Source: Rhizobacter koreensis
GTDB lineage: Bacteria; Pseudomonadota; Gammaproteobacteria; Burkholderiales; Burkholderiaceae_C
Direction: 5' to 3'
DNA length: 64,000 nt
Assembly (NCBI RefSeq): GCF_013366375.1
Contig: NZ_JABWMJ010000004.1
Span: 248,001 to 312,000, forward strand
A model generated the notes under the pieces. That model ran no database searches, was not told the origin of the DNA, and saw only the letters and a list, made by a program, of their open reading frames with translations. How positions within the stretch are numbered: the stretch's first letter is position 1; each line of letters begins with the position of its first letter. Positions 57,126 to 64,000 of the stretch are shown piece by piece. Made by a program: the position numbers and the translations under genes.

Positions 57126-57157
57126 GCTGGCACGGGTATCGACGCTTACGTGCCGGC
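57126..57157 (+). promoter_or_regulatory. rpsF leader hairpin, candidate S6:S18 binding element
   Basis: GCTGGCACG / CGTGCCGGC pair over nine positions (one G-U) around a 14-base loop, in the short leader between promoter and ribosome-binding site. S6:S18 complexes bind a leader hairpin and repress rpsF operons in other bacteria. The identity here rests on position and structure only. Confidence 0.45.
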
Positions 57158-57186
57158 TTCCATTTCGGAATCCACAAGGAGATCAC

Positions 57187-57552
57187 ATGCGTCACTACGA
57201 AATCGTGCTCCTGATCCACCCGGATCAGAGCGAACAGGTTCCGGCGATGCTGGAACGCTACAAGGGCATCGTGACCGCCGGCGGCGGCAAGGTGCACCGC
57301 GTCGAGGACTGGGGCCGCCGTCAGCTGGCCTACATGATCCAGAAACTCGCGAAGGCGCACTACCTGTGCATCAACATCGAGTGCGACAAGGCGGTGCTGG
57401 CCGAACTCGAGACCGGCTTTCGCTTCAACGACGCCGTGCTGCGCCACCTGACGGTGGTGAAGGATCACGCCGAGACCACGCCGTCCGTGATGATGAAGAA
57501 CGCCGACCGCGACGAGTCGCGCCGCGCGCCGCAGCCGGAAGCCGCGAGCTGA
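57187..57552 (+). CDS. rpsF: 30S ribosomal protein S6
   Basis: A 121-residue small-subunit protein. [44 protein letters not shown] and the [12 protein letters not shown] strand are typical. The ATG at 57187 has an AAGGAG ribosome-binding site seven bases upstream. A charged C-terminal tail ([14 protein letters not shown]) extends past the fold. It heads rpsF-priB-rpsR-rplI, where S6 pairs with S18. Confidence 0.98.
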   Translation: MRHYEIVLLIHPDQSEQVPAMLERYKGIVTAGGGKVHRVEDWGRRQLAYMIQKLAKAHYLCINIECDKAVLAELETGFRFNDAVLRHLTVVKDHAETTPSVMMKNADRDESRRAPQPEAAS

Positions 57553-57589
57553 TCGAGCCGACCGCGCGCCCGTCGGGCCTGCCGGCGCG

Positions 57590-57871
57590 ATGAACCGCCT
57601 GGTTCTGCGCGCCAAGCTGGTCGAAAGGGCGGCACTGCGCTACACGCCGGCCGGGCTCCCGGCCCTCGACGTCGGCCTCGAACACGAGTCCGAGGTGACG
57701 CAGGAAGGTCAGCCTCGCAAGATCCGCTTCGAGATCCGCGCCCGCGGCATCGGACGGATCACCGAGCGGCTCGCCGCTCTCGAGCTCGGCAGCGAGCACG
57801 GCTTCGGCGGCTTTCTCGGCGCGCAGCGCAATGGACGCGGCATCGTTTTTCACGTGACCGAGCTGGATTGA
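57590..57871 (+). CDS. priB: Primosomal replication protein N (PriB)
   Basis: A 93-residue OB-fold single-stranded-DNA-binding protein of the PriA restart primosome. It lies between rpsF and rpsR, its usual place in beta- and gammaproteobacteria. MNRLVLRAKLVERAALRYTP, GLPALDVGLEHESEV and the C-terminal FGGFLGAQRNGRGIVFHVTELD are characteristic. The start follows rpsF by 37 bases. The restart helicase it helps load, DnaB, is encoded 1 kb downstream. Confidence 0.93.
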   Translation: MNRLVLRAKLVERAALRYTPAGLPALDVGLEHESEVTQEGQPRKIRFEIRARGIGRITERLAALELGSEHGFGGFLGAQRNGRGIVFHVTELD

Positions 57872-57932
57872 GCCAGCGGTCAACCCTGTTTGTTCCCGCG
57901 CAAGCGGACCGATTAGATAGAAAGAGGTCAAT

Positions 57933-58223
57933 ATGCCCCCGCCACGTGGTAAAGGCCGGTTCTCGAAGGACCGCAAGCCCAAGCGCAATACCCAGTCGCT
58001 GCTGTTCCGTCGCAAGCGCTTCTGCCGCTTCACCGTCACCGGTGTCAAGCAGATCGACTACAAGGACATCGACACCCTGCGCGACTTCATCGGCGAGAAC
58101 GGCAAGATCACGCCGGCCCGCCTGACGGGCACCCGTGCGTTCTTCCAGCGCCAGCTGACGACCTGCATCAAGCGGGCACGTTTCCTCGCGATGCTGCCGT
58201 ACAGCGACCAGCACAAGTTCTGA
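57933..58223 (+). CDS. rpsR: 30S ribosomal protein S18
   Basis: A 96-residue basic protein that binds S6 on the platform of the 30S subunit. The segment [27 protein letters not shown], then [34 protein letters not shown], is the diagnostic core. The N-terminus [20 protein letters not shown] is a longer basic extension than in E. coli. An AGAGG ribosome-binding site precedes the ATG. rplI follows after 11 bases. Confidence 0.98.
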   Translation: MPPPRGKGRFSKDRKPKRNTQSLLFRRKRFCRFTVTGVKQIDYKDIDTLRDFIGENGKITPARLTGTRAFFQRQLTTCIKRARFLAMLPYSDQHKF

Positions 58224-58234
58224 GGAGCCGAGCC

Positions 58235-58687
58235 ATGCAAGTCATTCTTCTGGAAAAGGTCGGCAACCTCGGCAACCTGGGCGACGTCGTCAAGGTCAAG
58301 GACGGCTACGCGCGCAACTTCCTGATCCCGACGCGCGCCGCGCGCCGGGCGACCGAAAGCGCCATCAAGGAGTTCGAAGCCAAGCGCGCCGAGCTCGAGA
58401 AGGCCGCCGCCGAGCGCCTCGCCGCCGCGCAGGCCCTGGGCGAGAAGATGAACGGTCGGACCGTTCACATCACGCAGAAGGCCGGCGTCGACGGTCGCCT
58501 GTTCGGCTCGGTCACCAACGCCGACGTCGCCGATGCGCTCACCCGCATCGACTTCAAGGTCACCAAGGCGCAGGTGCGCATGCCCAACGGTCCGCTCAAG
58601 ACCGTCGGCGAGCACACCGTGACGGTCGCGCCGCACAGCGACGTGGTCGCCGAAGTCAAGGTGGTCGTGCTCGGCGAAACCGCCTGA
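58235..58687 (+). CDS. rplI: 50S ribosomal protein L9
   Basis: A 150-residue two-domain protein linked by a long helix, located at the base of the L1 stalk. [39 protein letters not shown] and the charged linker helix ([21 protein letters not shown]) are typical, with the C-terminal domain ending [11 protein letters not shown]. It ends the ribosomal operon; a perfect 14-bp hairpin follows 46 bases later. Confidence 0.98.
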   Translation: MQVILLEKVGNLGNLGDVVKVKDGYARNFLIPTRAARRATESAIKEFEAKRAELEKAAAERLAAAQALGEKMNGRTVHITQKAGVDGRLFGSVTNADVADALTRIDFKVTKAQVRMPNGPLKTVGEHTVTVAPHSDVVAEVKVVVLGETA

Positions 58688-58732
58688 GTCTCGACAGGTC
58701 TCGCGTCCCGGGGCCCTCGGCCTCGCGGCGTC

Positions 58733-58766
58733 CGCTCAGGGCCGGCTTTGCCGGCCCTGAGCGTTT
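58733..58766 (+). terminator. Terminator after rplI (14-bp perfect hairpin)
   Basis: CGCTCAGGGCCGGC pairs perfectly with its reverse complement across a TTT loop, followed by TTT and then GC-rich sequence. The stem is very stable but the T-tract is short. It separates the ribosomal operon from dnaB. Confidence 0.7.
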
Positions 58767-58776
58767 GCGGCGTCGG

Positions 58777-58817
58777 TTTTCCACGCCTGTGCACCTCGCA
58801 TCCCCTGGATTTCCACA
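58777..58817 (+). promoter_or_regulatory. Two near-consensus DnaA-box-like sites before dnaB
   Basis: TTTTCCACG (58777-58785) and ATTTCCACA (58809-58817) each match 7 of 9 positions of TTATCCACA. They are 32 bases apart, about three helical turns, on the same strand, upstream of dnaB. A regulatory role is only suggested. Confidence 0.3.
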
Positions 58818-58850
58818 GGGTTGCGCACCGGCGTCCGCCAGGCCGCCACC

Positions 58851-58856
58851 TATCAT
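58851..58856 (+). promoter_or_regulatory. Possible -10 element (TATCAT) of dnaB
   Basis: TATCAT lies seven bases before the chosen dnaB GTG, so transcription could start at or next to the start codon. No -35 is seen at the normal distance (TTGCGC is 24 bases away). Confidence 0.25.
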
Positions 58857-58863
58857 CCGTCTC

Positions 58864-60297
58864 GTGTCTGCCGTCTTTTCGCCTTCCGAATCGTCCCCCA
58901 GCGCGCGCCTCGACGACGAGGTCGCGCGCCTCAGGATCCCGCCGCATTCCGTGGAGGCCGAGCAGAGCGTGCTCGGAGGCCTGCTGCTCGACAACAGCGC
59001 CTGGGATCGCAGCGCCGACCTGATCGACGAAACCGACTTCTACCGCTTCGAGCACCGCCTCATCTACACGGCGATCGCGGGGCTGGTGAACGGCGGCAAG
59101 CCGGCCGACGTGATCACCGTCTTCGAGCAGCTGCAAAGCCTCGGCAAGGCCGACGAATGCGGCGGTCTCGCCTACCTGAACGCCCTCGCGCAGAGCGTGC
59201 CGAGCGCGGCCAACATCCGACGTTATGCCGAGATCGTGCGCGAGCGCGCGGTGCTGCGAAAGCTGGTCGCCGCGAGCGACGAGATCGCGACCGCGGCGTT
59301 CAACCCGCAGGGCCGCCCGGTCTCGCAGATCCTGGATGAGGCCGAGGGCCGCATCTTCCGCATCGGCGAGGAGGGCTCGCGGTCGCAGCAGGGCTTCCAG
59401 CGCATGGACCAGCTGGTCGCCGCGCTGATCGAACGCGTCAACGAACTGCACGAGAACGGCGCCGAAGAGGTGACCGGCGTGCGCACGGGCTTTTACGACC
59501 TCGACCGGCTCACCTCGGGCCTGCAGGCCGGCGACCTCATCATCCTCGCGGCCCGGCCGTCGATGGGCAAGACCGCGTTCGCGCTCAACATCGCCGAGCA
59601 CGTCGCGGTGCGCGAAGGCCTGCCGGTGGTGGTGTTCTCGATGGAAATGGGTGCGGCCCAGCTCGCGCTGCGGATGGTCGGCTCGCTCGGCCGCATCGAC
59701 CAGTCGCACCTGCGTACCGGCGCGCTCCGCGACGACGAATGGGGGCGCCTCACCGAAGCGGTCGAGAAGCTCGGCAAGGTGAGCCTCTTCATCGACGAGA
59801 GCGGCGCGCTGACGCCGAGCGAGGTGCGCGCTCGCGCGCGGCGCCAGGCCCGCATGTGCGGCCAGCTCGGCCTCATCGTGGTCGACTACCTGCAGCTGAT
59901 GAGCGGCAGCGCCGGCACCAGCGAGGAGAACCGCGCCACCGTCATCGGCGAGGTGTCGCGCGGCCTCAAGTCGCTGGCCAAGGAGCTCAAGTGCCCGGTG
60001 ATCGCGCTGTCGCAGCTCAACCGCAGCGTGGAGACGCGCACCGACAAGCGCCCGCTGATGAGCGACCTGCGTGAATCGGGTGCCATCGAACAGGACGCCG
60101 ACGTGATCATGTTCATCTACCGCGACGACTACTACAACAAGATCGACGGTCCGACGCCGAGCAAGGAGCCGGGCATCGCGGAGATCATCATCGGCAAGCA
60201 GCGCAATGGTCCGACCGAAACCTTCAAGCTCGCGTTCCTGAAGCCGCTGACCAAGTTCGAGAACCTGGCACCGGGCAGCTTCGGCGGCGACTACTGA
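58864..60297 (+). CDS. dnaB: Replicative DNA helicase DnaB
   Basis: A 477-residue hexameric 5'-to-3' helicase at the replication fork. The N-terminal primase-interacting domain begins near LRIPPHSVEAEQSVLGGLLLD. The RecA-like domain has Walker A ARPSMGKTAFALN at about 229, EMGAAQLALRM, VVDYLQLMSG and the SDLRESGAIEQDADVIMF region. The C-terminus ends FGGDY. GTG at 58864 is chosen over upstream TTG and GTG codons because conserved sequence starts soon after; no ribosome-binding site precedes it. It follows the rpsF operon as in many proteobacteria. Confidence 0.95.
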   Translation: MSAVFSPSESSPSARLDDEVARLRIPPHSVEAEQSVLGGLLLDNSAWDRSADLIDETDFYRFEHRLIYTAIAGLVNGGKPADVITVFEQLQSLGKADECGGLAYLNALAQSVPSAANIRRYAEIVRERAVLRKLVAASDEIATAAFNPQGRPVSQILDEAEGRIFRIGEEGSRSQQGFQRMDQLVAALIERVNELHENGAEEVTGVRTGFYDLDRLTSGLQAGDLIILAARPSMGKTAFALNIAEHVAVREGLPVVVFSMEMGAAQLALRMVGSLGRIDQSHLRTGALRDDEWGRLTEAVEKLGKVSLFIDESGALTPSEVRARARRQARMCGQLGLIVVDYLQLMSGSAGTSEENRATVIGEVSRGLKSLAKELKCPVIALSQLNRSVETRTDKRPLMSDLRESGAIEQDADVIMFIYRDDYYNKIDGPTPSKEPGIAEIIIGKQRNGPTETFKLAFLKPLTKFENLAPGSFGGDY

Positions 60298-60444
60298 CGG
60301 CCCGAGCGCCGAGCGGCAACCCGCTCCGGCATTGCGGCGCTGCGGCGCGGCCGGCGCTGCCTTCGGCGGCGTGTCTGTCGAGGCCGACGCGGGCCACGGA
60401 TCGCCGGCCGCCGACCACCCCACTGCCGCCATTACTTCTTTCCG

Positions 60445-61321
<877 letters not shown>

Positions 61322-61329
<8 letters not shown>

Positions 61330-62359
61330 GCCGCGCAACGCCGCCGATGTGGGCCGCCGCGTGTCGGTCGCGCCGATGATGGACTGGACCGATCGCCACT
61401 GCCGGTTCTTCCATCGCCTGCTGACGCGCCGCACGCTGCTCTACACCGAGATGGTGACCACGGGCGCGCTGCTGCATGGCGACGTGCGGCGCCACCTCGT
61501 GTTCGATGCCCTCGAGCACCCGCTGGCCTTGCAACTCGGCGGCAGCGAGCCGGCGGACCTTGCGCACTGCGCGCGTCTGGGCGAGGCCTGGGGCTACGAC
61601 GAGATCAACCTCAACTGCGGCTGTCCGAGCGAGCGCGTGCAGCGCGGCGCGTTCGGCGCCTGCCTGATGGCCGAGCCGCGGCTGGTCGCCGACTGCGTGC
61701 GCGCGATGCGCGACGCCGTGTCGGTGCCGGTGACCGTGAAGCACCGCATCGGCATCGATCGCATCGAGGGCGACGACTTCGTGCGCGACTTCGTCGGTAC
61801 CGTCGCCGATGAGGGCGGCTGCAGCGTCTTCATCGTGCATGCGCGCAGCGCCTGGCTGAAGGGCCTCAGCCCCAAGGAGAACCGCGAGATCCCGCCGCTG
61901 CGCTATGCGACGGTGCAGCGCCTCAAGCGCGAGTTCCCGCACCTGACCTTCGTCGTCAACGGCGGCATCGCCGGCGATGCCGCGATCGCCGAGCACCTCG
62001 AGCACGTCGACGGCGTGATGATCGGGCGTGCGGCGTACCACCAGCCGTACGACATGGCCGCCTGGGACGCGCGCTTCCATGGCGATGCCGGGGCGCTGCC
62101 TGCCGACCGCGACGCCATCGAGGATGCGATGGTCGACTACCTCGAGCGCCTGGCCGCGACCGGCGAGCCGTGGACGCATGCGTCGCGCCACATGCTGGGG
62201 CTGCGTAACGGCATGCCGGGCGCACGCCACTGGCGCCGCGTCTGGTCCGACCATCGGCTCGCCTCGCGCTCGCCGCGCGAGGTGTCGACGCTCGCCCGCG
62301 CGGCGCTCCGCGACGCGCAGCACGCGCGCGAGGACGCGCCGGCCGATGTCGCGCGATGA
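61322..62359 (+). CDS. dusA: tRNA-dihydrouridine(20/20a) synthase DusA
   Basis: A 345-residue FMN-dependent enzyme that reduces uridines 20/20a in tRNA D-loops. RVSVAPMMDWTDRHCRFFHRLL and TEMVTTGALLHGD point to the DusA subgroup. The catalytic cysteine is Cys101 in NLNCGCPSERV. The flavin-site stretch KHRIGID, HARSAWLKGLSPKENREIPPL and VNGGIAGDAAI follow. The start GTG at 61322 lies inside the hydrolase gene. The helical C-terminal RNA-binding region ends near residue 340. Confidence 0.95.
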
Positions 62360-62410
62360 CCGGTGCACCGTCCGTCGGCGCGCACGCCACCTCGACGCCA
62401 GCGACTGCGT

Positions 62411-62416
62411 TAGAGT
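62411..62416 (+). promoter_or_regulatory. Possible -10 element (TAGAGT) before the histidine kinase
   Basis: TAGAGTGC recurs here as on the ppsR side. It is 178 bases before the kinase ATG in a 234-base interval that otherwise shows nothing recognisable. No good -35. Confidence 0.2.
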
Positions 62417-62593
62417 GCAGCCGCTTCCGCTCGCTGGAACCACCCCGCGCCCGCCGGCGTACGCTGCCGGCGCTCCTGCAGCCATGATGAACCCGCCGAT
62501 CGTCCTGGCCGAGCCCCTCTCCCAGTCGCGCGCATGCCGCGCGCCGGCCGTGCGCAGGTCGCTGCGCGGCGTCGACAGCGCACCCCGAAGCCG

Positions 62594-64000
62594 ATGACCC
62601 ACGATTCTGCCGGCGAGCAAGGGGGGCCTCCCGGTGCCGCCGGGGGCGGCGCTACCGTCGCGGTAGCGCCGCGCGAAAGCGTCGAGAGCGAGCTGCGGCG
62701 CGCCCGTGACGCGCTCGAGCAGCAGTCGCGCGAGCTCGTCGAGTCGCTGTCGATCATGCACGCGACGCTCGAGGCGTCGACCGACGCGATCCTGGTCACC
62801 GACCGCGCGGGCAAGGTGCGCGCGTTCAATGCGAACTACGTCAACCTCTGGCAGTTGCCCGACGAGGTGATGGCGCCACGCGAGCATCGCCGCATCGTCG
62901 AGTTCAAGTCGGCCCTGGCGCCCGACGCCGCGGCATTCGTCGCGCGCATCGACGCCATCTATCGTCAGCCCGAGCAGGACATGTACGACCTCCTGAGGCT
63001 GCGCGACGGGCGTGCCGTCGAGCGGTTTTCGCAGGTGCAGAGGATCGGCGGCCAGGCGTCGGGGCGGGTGTGGATCTATCGCGACGTCACCGAGCGTGAG
63101 CGCGCCGAGCGAGCCTTGCGCGACGAGACGCGCATGCTCGAGCTGCTGAACCAGACCGGCAAGGCGATCGGCTCGACGCTCGACCTGCAGCCTCTGCTGC
63201 AGTCGATCACCGACGCGGCGACCCAGCTCAGCGGCGCGAGCTTCGGCGCTTTCTTCTACAACACCGTCGACGAGCGCGGCGAGGCGTTCCAGCTCTACAC
63301 GCTCGCCGGCGCGCCGAAGGAGGCGTTCGGCGGCTTCGGCCACCCGCGTGCGACGCCGCTGTTCGGGCCGACCTTCCGCGGCGAGGCGCCGATCCGCTCG
63401 GACGACGTCCGCGTCGACCCGCGTTATGGCCAGTGGGACCCCCATCGCGGCCTGCCGCCGGGCCACCTGCCGGTGCGCAGCTACCTCGCGGTGCCGGTGG
63501 TCGCACGCGGCGGCGAGGTGCTCGGCGGCCTCTTCTTCGGCCATCCCGAGCCCGGCGTGTTCAGCGAGCGCACCGAGCGCCTGATCGTCGGCGTCGCCGC
63601 GCAGGCGGCGGTCGCGATCGACAACGCGCGCCTCTACGACCAGGTGCGGCGCACCGCCAGCGAGCGCGAGCGCCTGTTCGAGGCCGAGCGCGCGGCGCGT
63701 GCGGAAGCCGACCGGGTCGGCCGCATGAAGGACGAGTTCCTGGCGACGCTGTCGCACGAGCTGCGCACGCCGCTCGGCGCGATCCTCGGCTGGTCGCACG
63801 TGCTGCTGATGGGCCACAGCAGCCCGGAGGACACGCGGCGCGCGCTCGAGACGATCGTGCGCAACGCGAATGCGCAGACCCAGCTGATCGACGACCTGCT
63901 CGACATGAACCGCATCGTCGCCGGCAAGATCCGCCTCGAGGTGCAGCCGGTCGACCTCGCGTCGGTGATCAACGCGGCGGTCGAGTCGGTCCGGCTCTCG
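62594..64000 (+). CDS. PAS-GAF sensor histidine kinase (3' truncated by window)
   Basis: The frame is open from ATG 62594 to the right edge, giving 469 residues. After a disordered, glycine/alanine-rich start there is a coiled-coil (about 30-55) and a PAS domain (about 55-165, ATLEASTDAILVTDRAG). A GAF domain follows (about 185-345, ending VGVAAQAAVAIDNARLYDQV). The HisKA domain has the phosphoacceptor His388 in FLATLSHELRTPLGAILGW. No membrane segment is present, so it should sense a cytoplasmic signal. The ATPase domain and any receiver lie beyond the window. The ligand and partner regulator are unknown. Confidence 0.9.
   Translation, partial: MTHDSAGEQGGPPGAAGGGATVAVAPRESVESELRRARDALEQQSRELVESLSIMHATLEASTDAILVTDRAGKVRAFNANYVNLWQLPDEVMAPREHRRIVEFKSALAPDAAAFVARIDAIYRQPEQDMYDLLRLRDGRAVERFSQVQRIGGQASGRVWIYRDVTERERAERALRDETRMLELLNQTGKAIGSTLDLQPLLQSITDAATQLSGASFGAFFYNTVDERGEAFQLYTLAGAPKEAFGGFGHPRATPLFGPTFRGEAPIRSDDVRVDPRYGQWDPHRGLPPGHLPVRSYLAVPVVARGGEVLGGLFFGHPEPGVFSERTERLIVGVAAQAAVAIDNARLYDQVRRTASERERLFEAERAARAEADRVGRMKDEFLATLSHELRTPLGAILGWSHVLLMGHSSPEDTRRALETIVRNANAQTQLIDDLLDMNRIVAGKIRLEVQPVDLASVINAAVESVRLS

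Larger units (their letters stand above)
56853..57186 (+). other. Divergent intergenic region before rpsF
   Basis: These 334 bases hold a strong -10 (TATAAT, 57104-57109) for rpsF and a possible minus-strand TACACT at 56952-56957 for the Roadblock-like gene. They also hold a 7-bp hairpin CTGACGC/GCGTCAG at 57048-57067 upstream of the rpsF promoter, and the rpsF leader hairpin at 57126-57157. No coding sequence is apparent. Confidence 0.55.

Overview
The window is a stretch of very GC-rich bacterial chromosome, dense with housekeeping genes. Gene content and order point to a betaproteobacterium, most likely in the order Burkholderiales: hisS-yfgM-bamB-der-hfq-hflX-hflK-hflC-hisZ-purA, rpsB-tsf-pyrH-frr-uppS-cdsA-dxr-rseP-bamA-skp-lpxD-fabZ-lpxA-lpxB-rnhB, rpsF-priB-rpsR-rplI-dnaB, and alaA-hom-thrC-moeA-moaD-moaE-clpB. 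The species cannot be named from sequence reading alone. I saw no insertion sequence, prophage, CRISPR array, rRNA or plasmid module. Codon use is uniform, so this looks like core chromosome rather than an acquired island.

Layout. 1-11.2 kb: the end of hisS, outer-membrane assembly (yfgM, bamB), the ribosome-assembly GTPase der, the RNA chaperone hfq with hflX/hflK/hflC, then hisZ, purA and a phosphoribosyltransferase, all on the plus strand. 11.3-16.4 kb: a minus-strand tRNA-Leu(CAG) with its terminator, an RNase R without the usual N-terminal helix-turn-helix, a short-chain dehydrogenase, and a convergent NAD(P)H-hydrate repair enzyme. 16.5-31.9 kb: a long plus-strand run for translation (rpsB, tsf, frr), UMP kinase, undecaprenyl diphosphate and CDP-diacylglycerol synthesis, the MEP pathway (dxr), site-2 protease, BAM/Skp outer-membrane biogenesis, lipid A synthesis, RNase HII and an rRNA methyltransferase. 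Many of these genes overlap by 1-8 bases. 31.9-35.5 kb: divergent ppsR/ppsA for PEP synthase and its regulator. 35.6-43.1 kb: the most accessory part, with a GNAT acetyltransferase, moaA, an NlpC/P60 peptidase, an acrylyl-CoA reductase-like enzyme, an isochorismatase-like hydrolase, and a coupled pair made of a 4-hydroxybutyryl-CoA dehydratase/HpaB-family protein and a propionyl-CoA synthetase-like enzyme. 43.3-46.0 kb: PIN-PhoH ATPase, Bcp peroxiredoxin and an Mth938-domain protein on the minus strand. 46.0-55.3 kb: threonine synthesis (aminotransferase, hom, thrC), molybdopterin genes (moeA, moaD, moaE), the fluoride exporter crcB, and clpB behind a clear sigma-32 promoter. 55.4-64 kb: an uncharacterised Roadblock/LC7-type protein, the rpsF-priB-rpsR-rplI ribosomal/primosomal operon, dnaB, an alpha/beta hydrolase overlapping dusA, and a PAS-GAF histidine kinase cut by the right edge.

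The best candidates for something new are two. First, the locus at 38.0-43.1 kb, where an AbfD-like protein has lost two of the four [4Fe-4S] ligands known in the family and is translationally coupled to an acyl-CoA synthetase beside an AcuI-type reductase. This could be a short-chain acyl-CoA route with altered chemistry. Second, the 486-residue minus-strand protein at 55.4-56.9 kb, which has three W-x-x-T-R-A motifs in a disordered N-terminus and a Roadblock-like C-terminus. Several cis-regulatory signals are also worth testing: a possible alternative-pairing rpsB leader, an rpsF leader hairpin, promoters embedded in coding sequence before bamA and skp, and near-DnaA boxes before dnaB.
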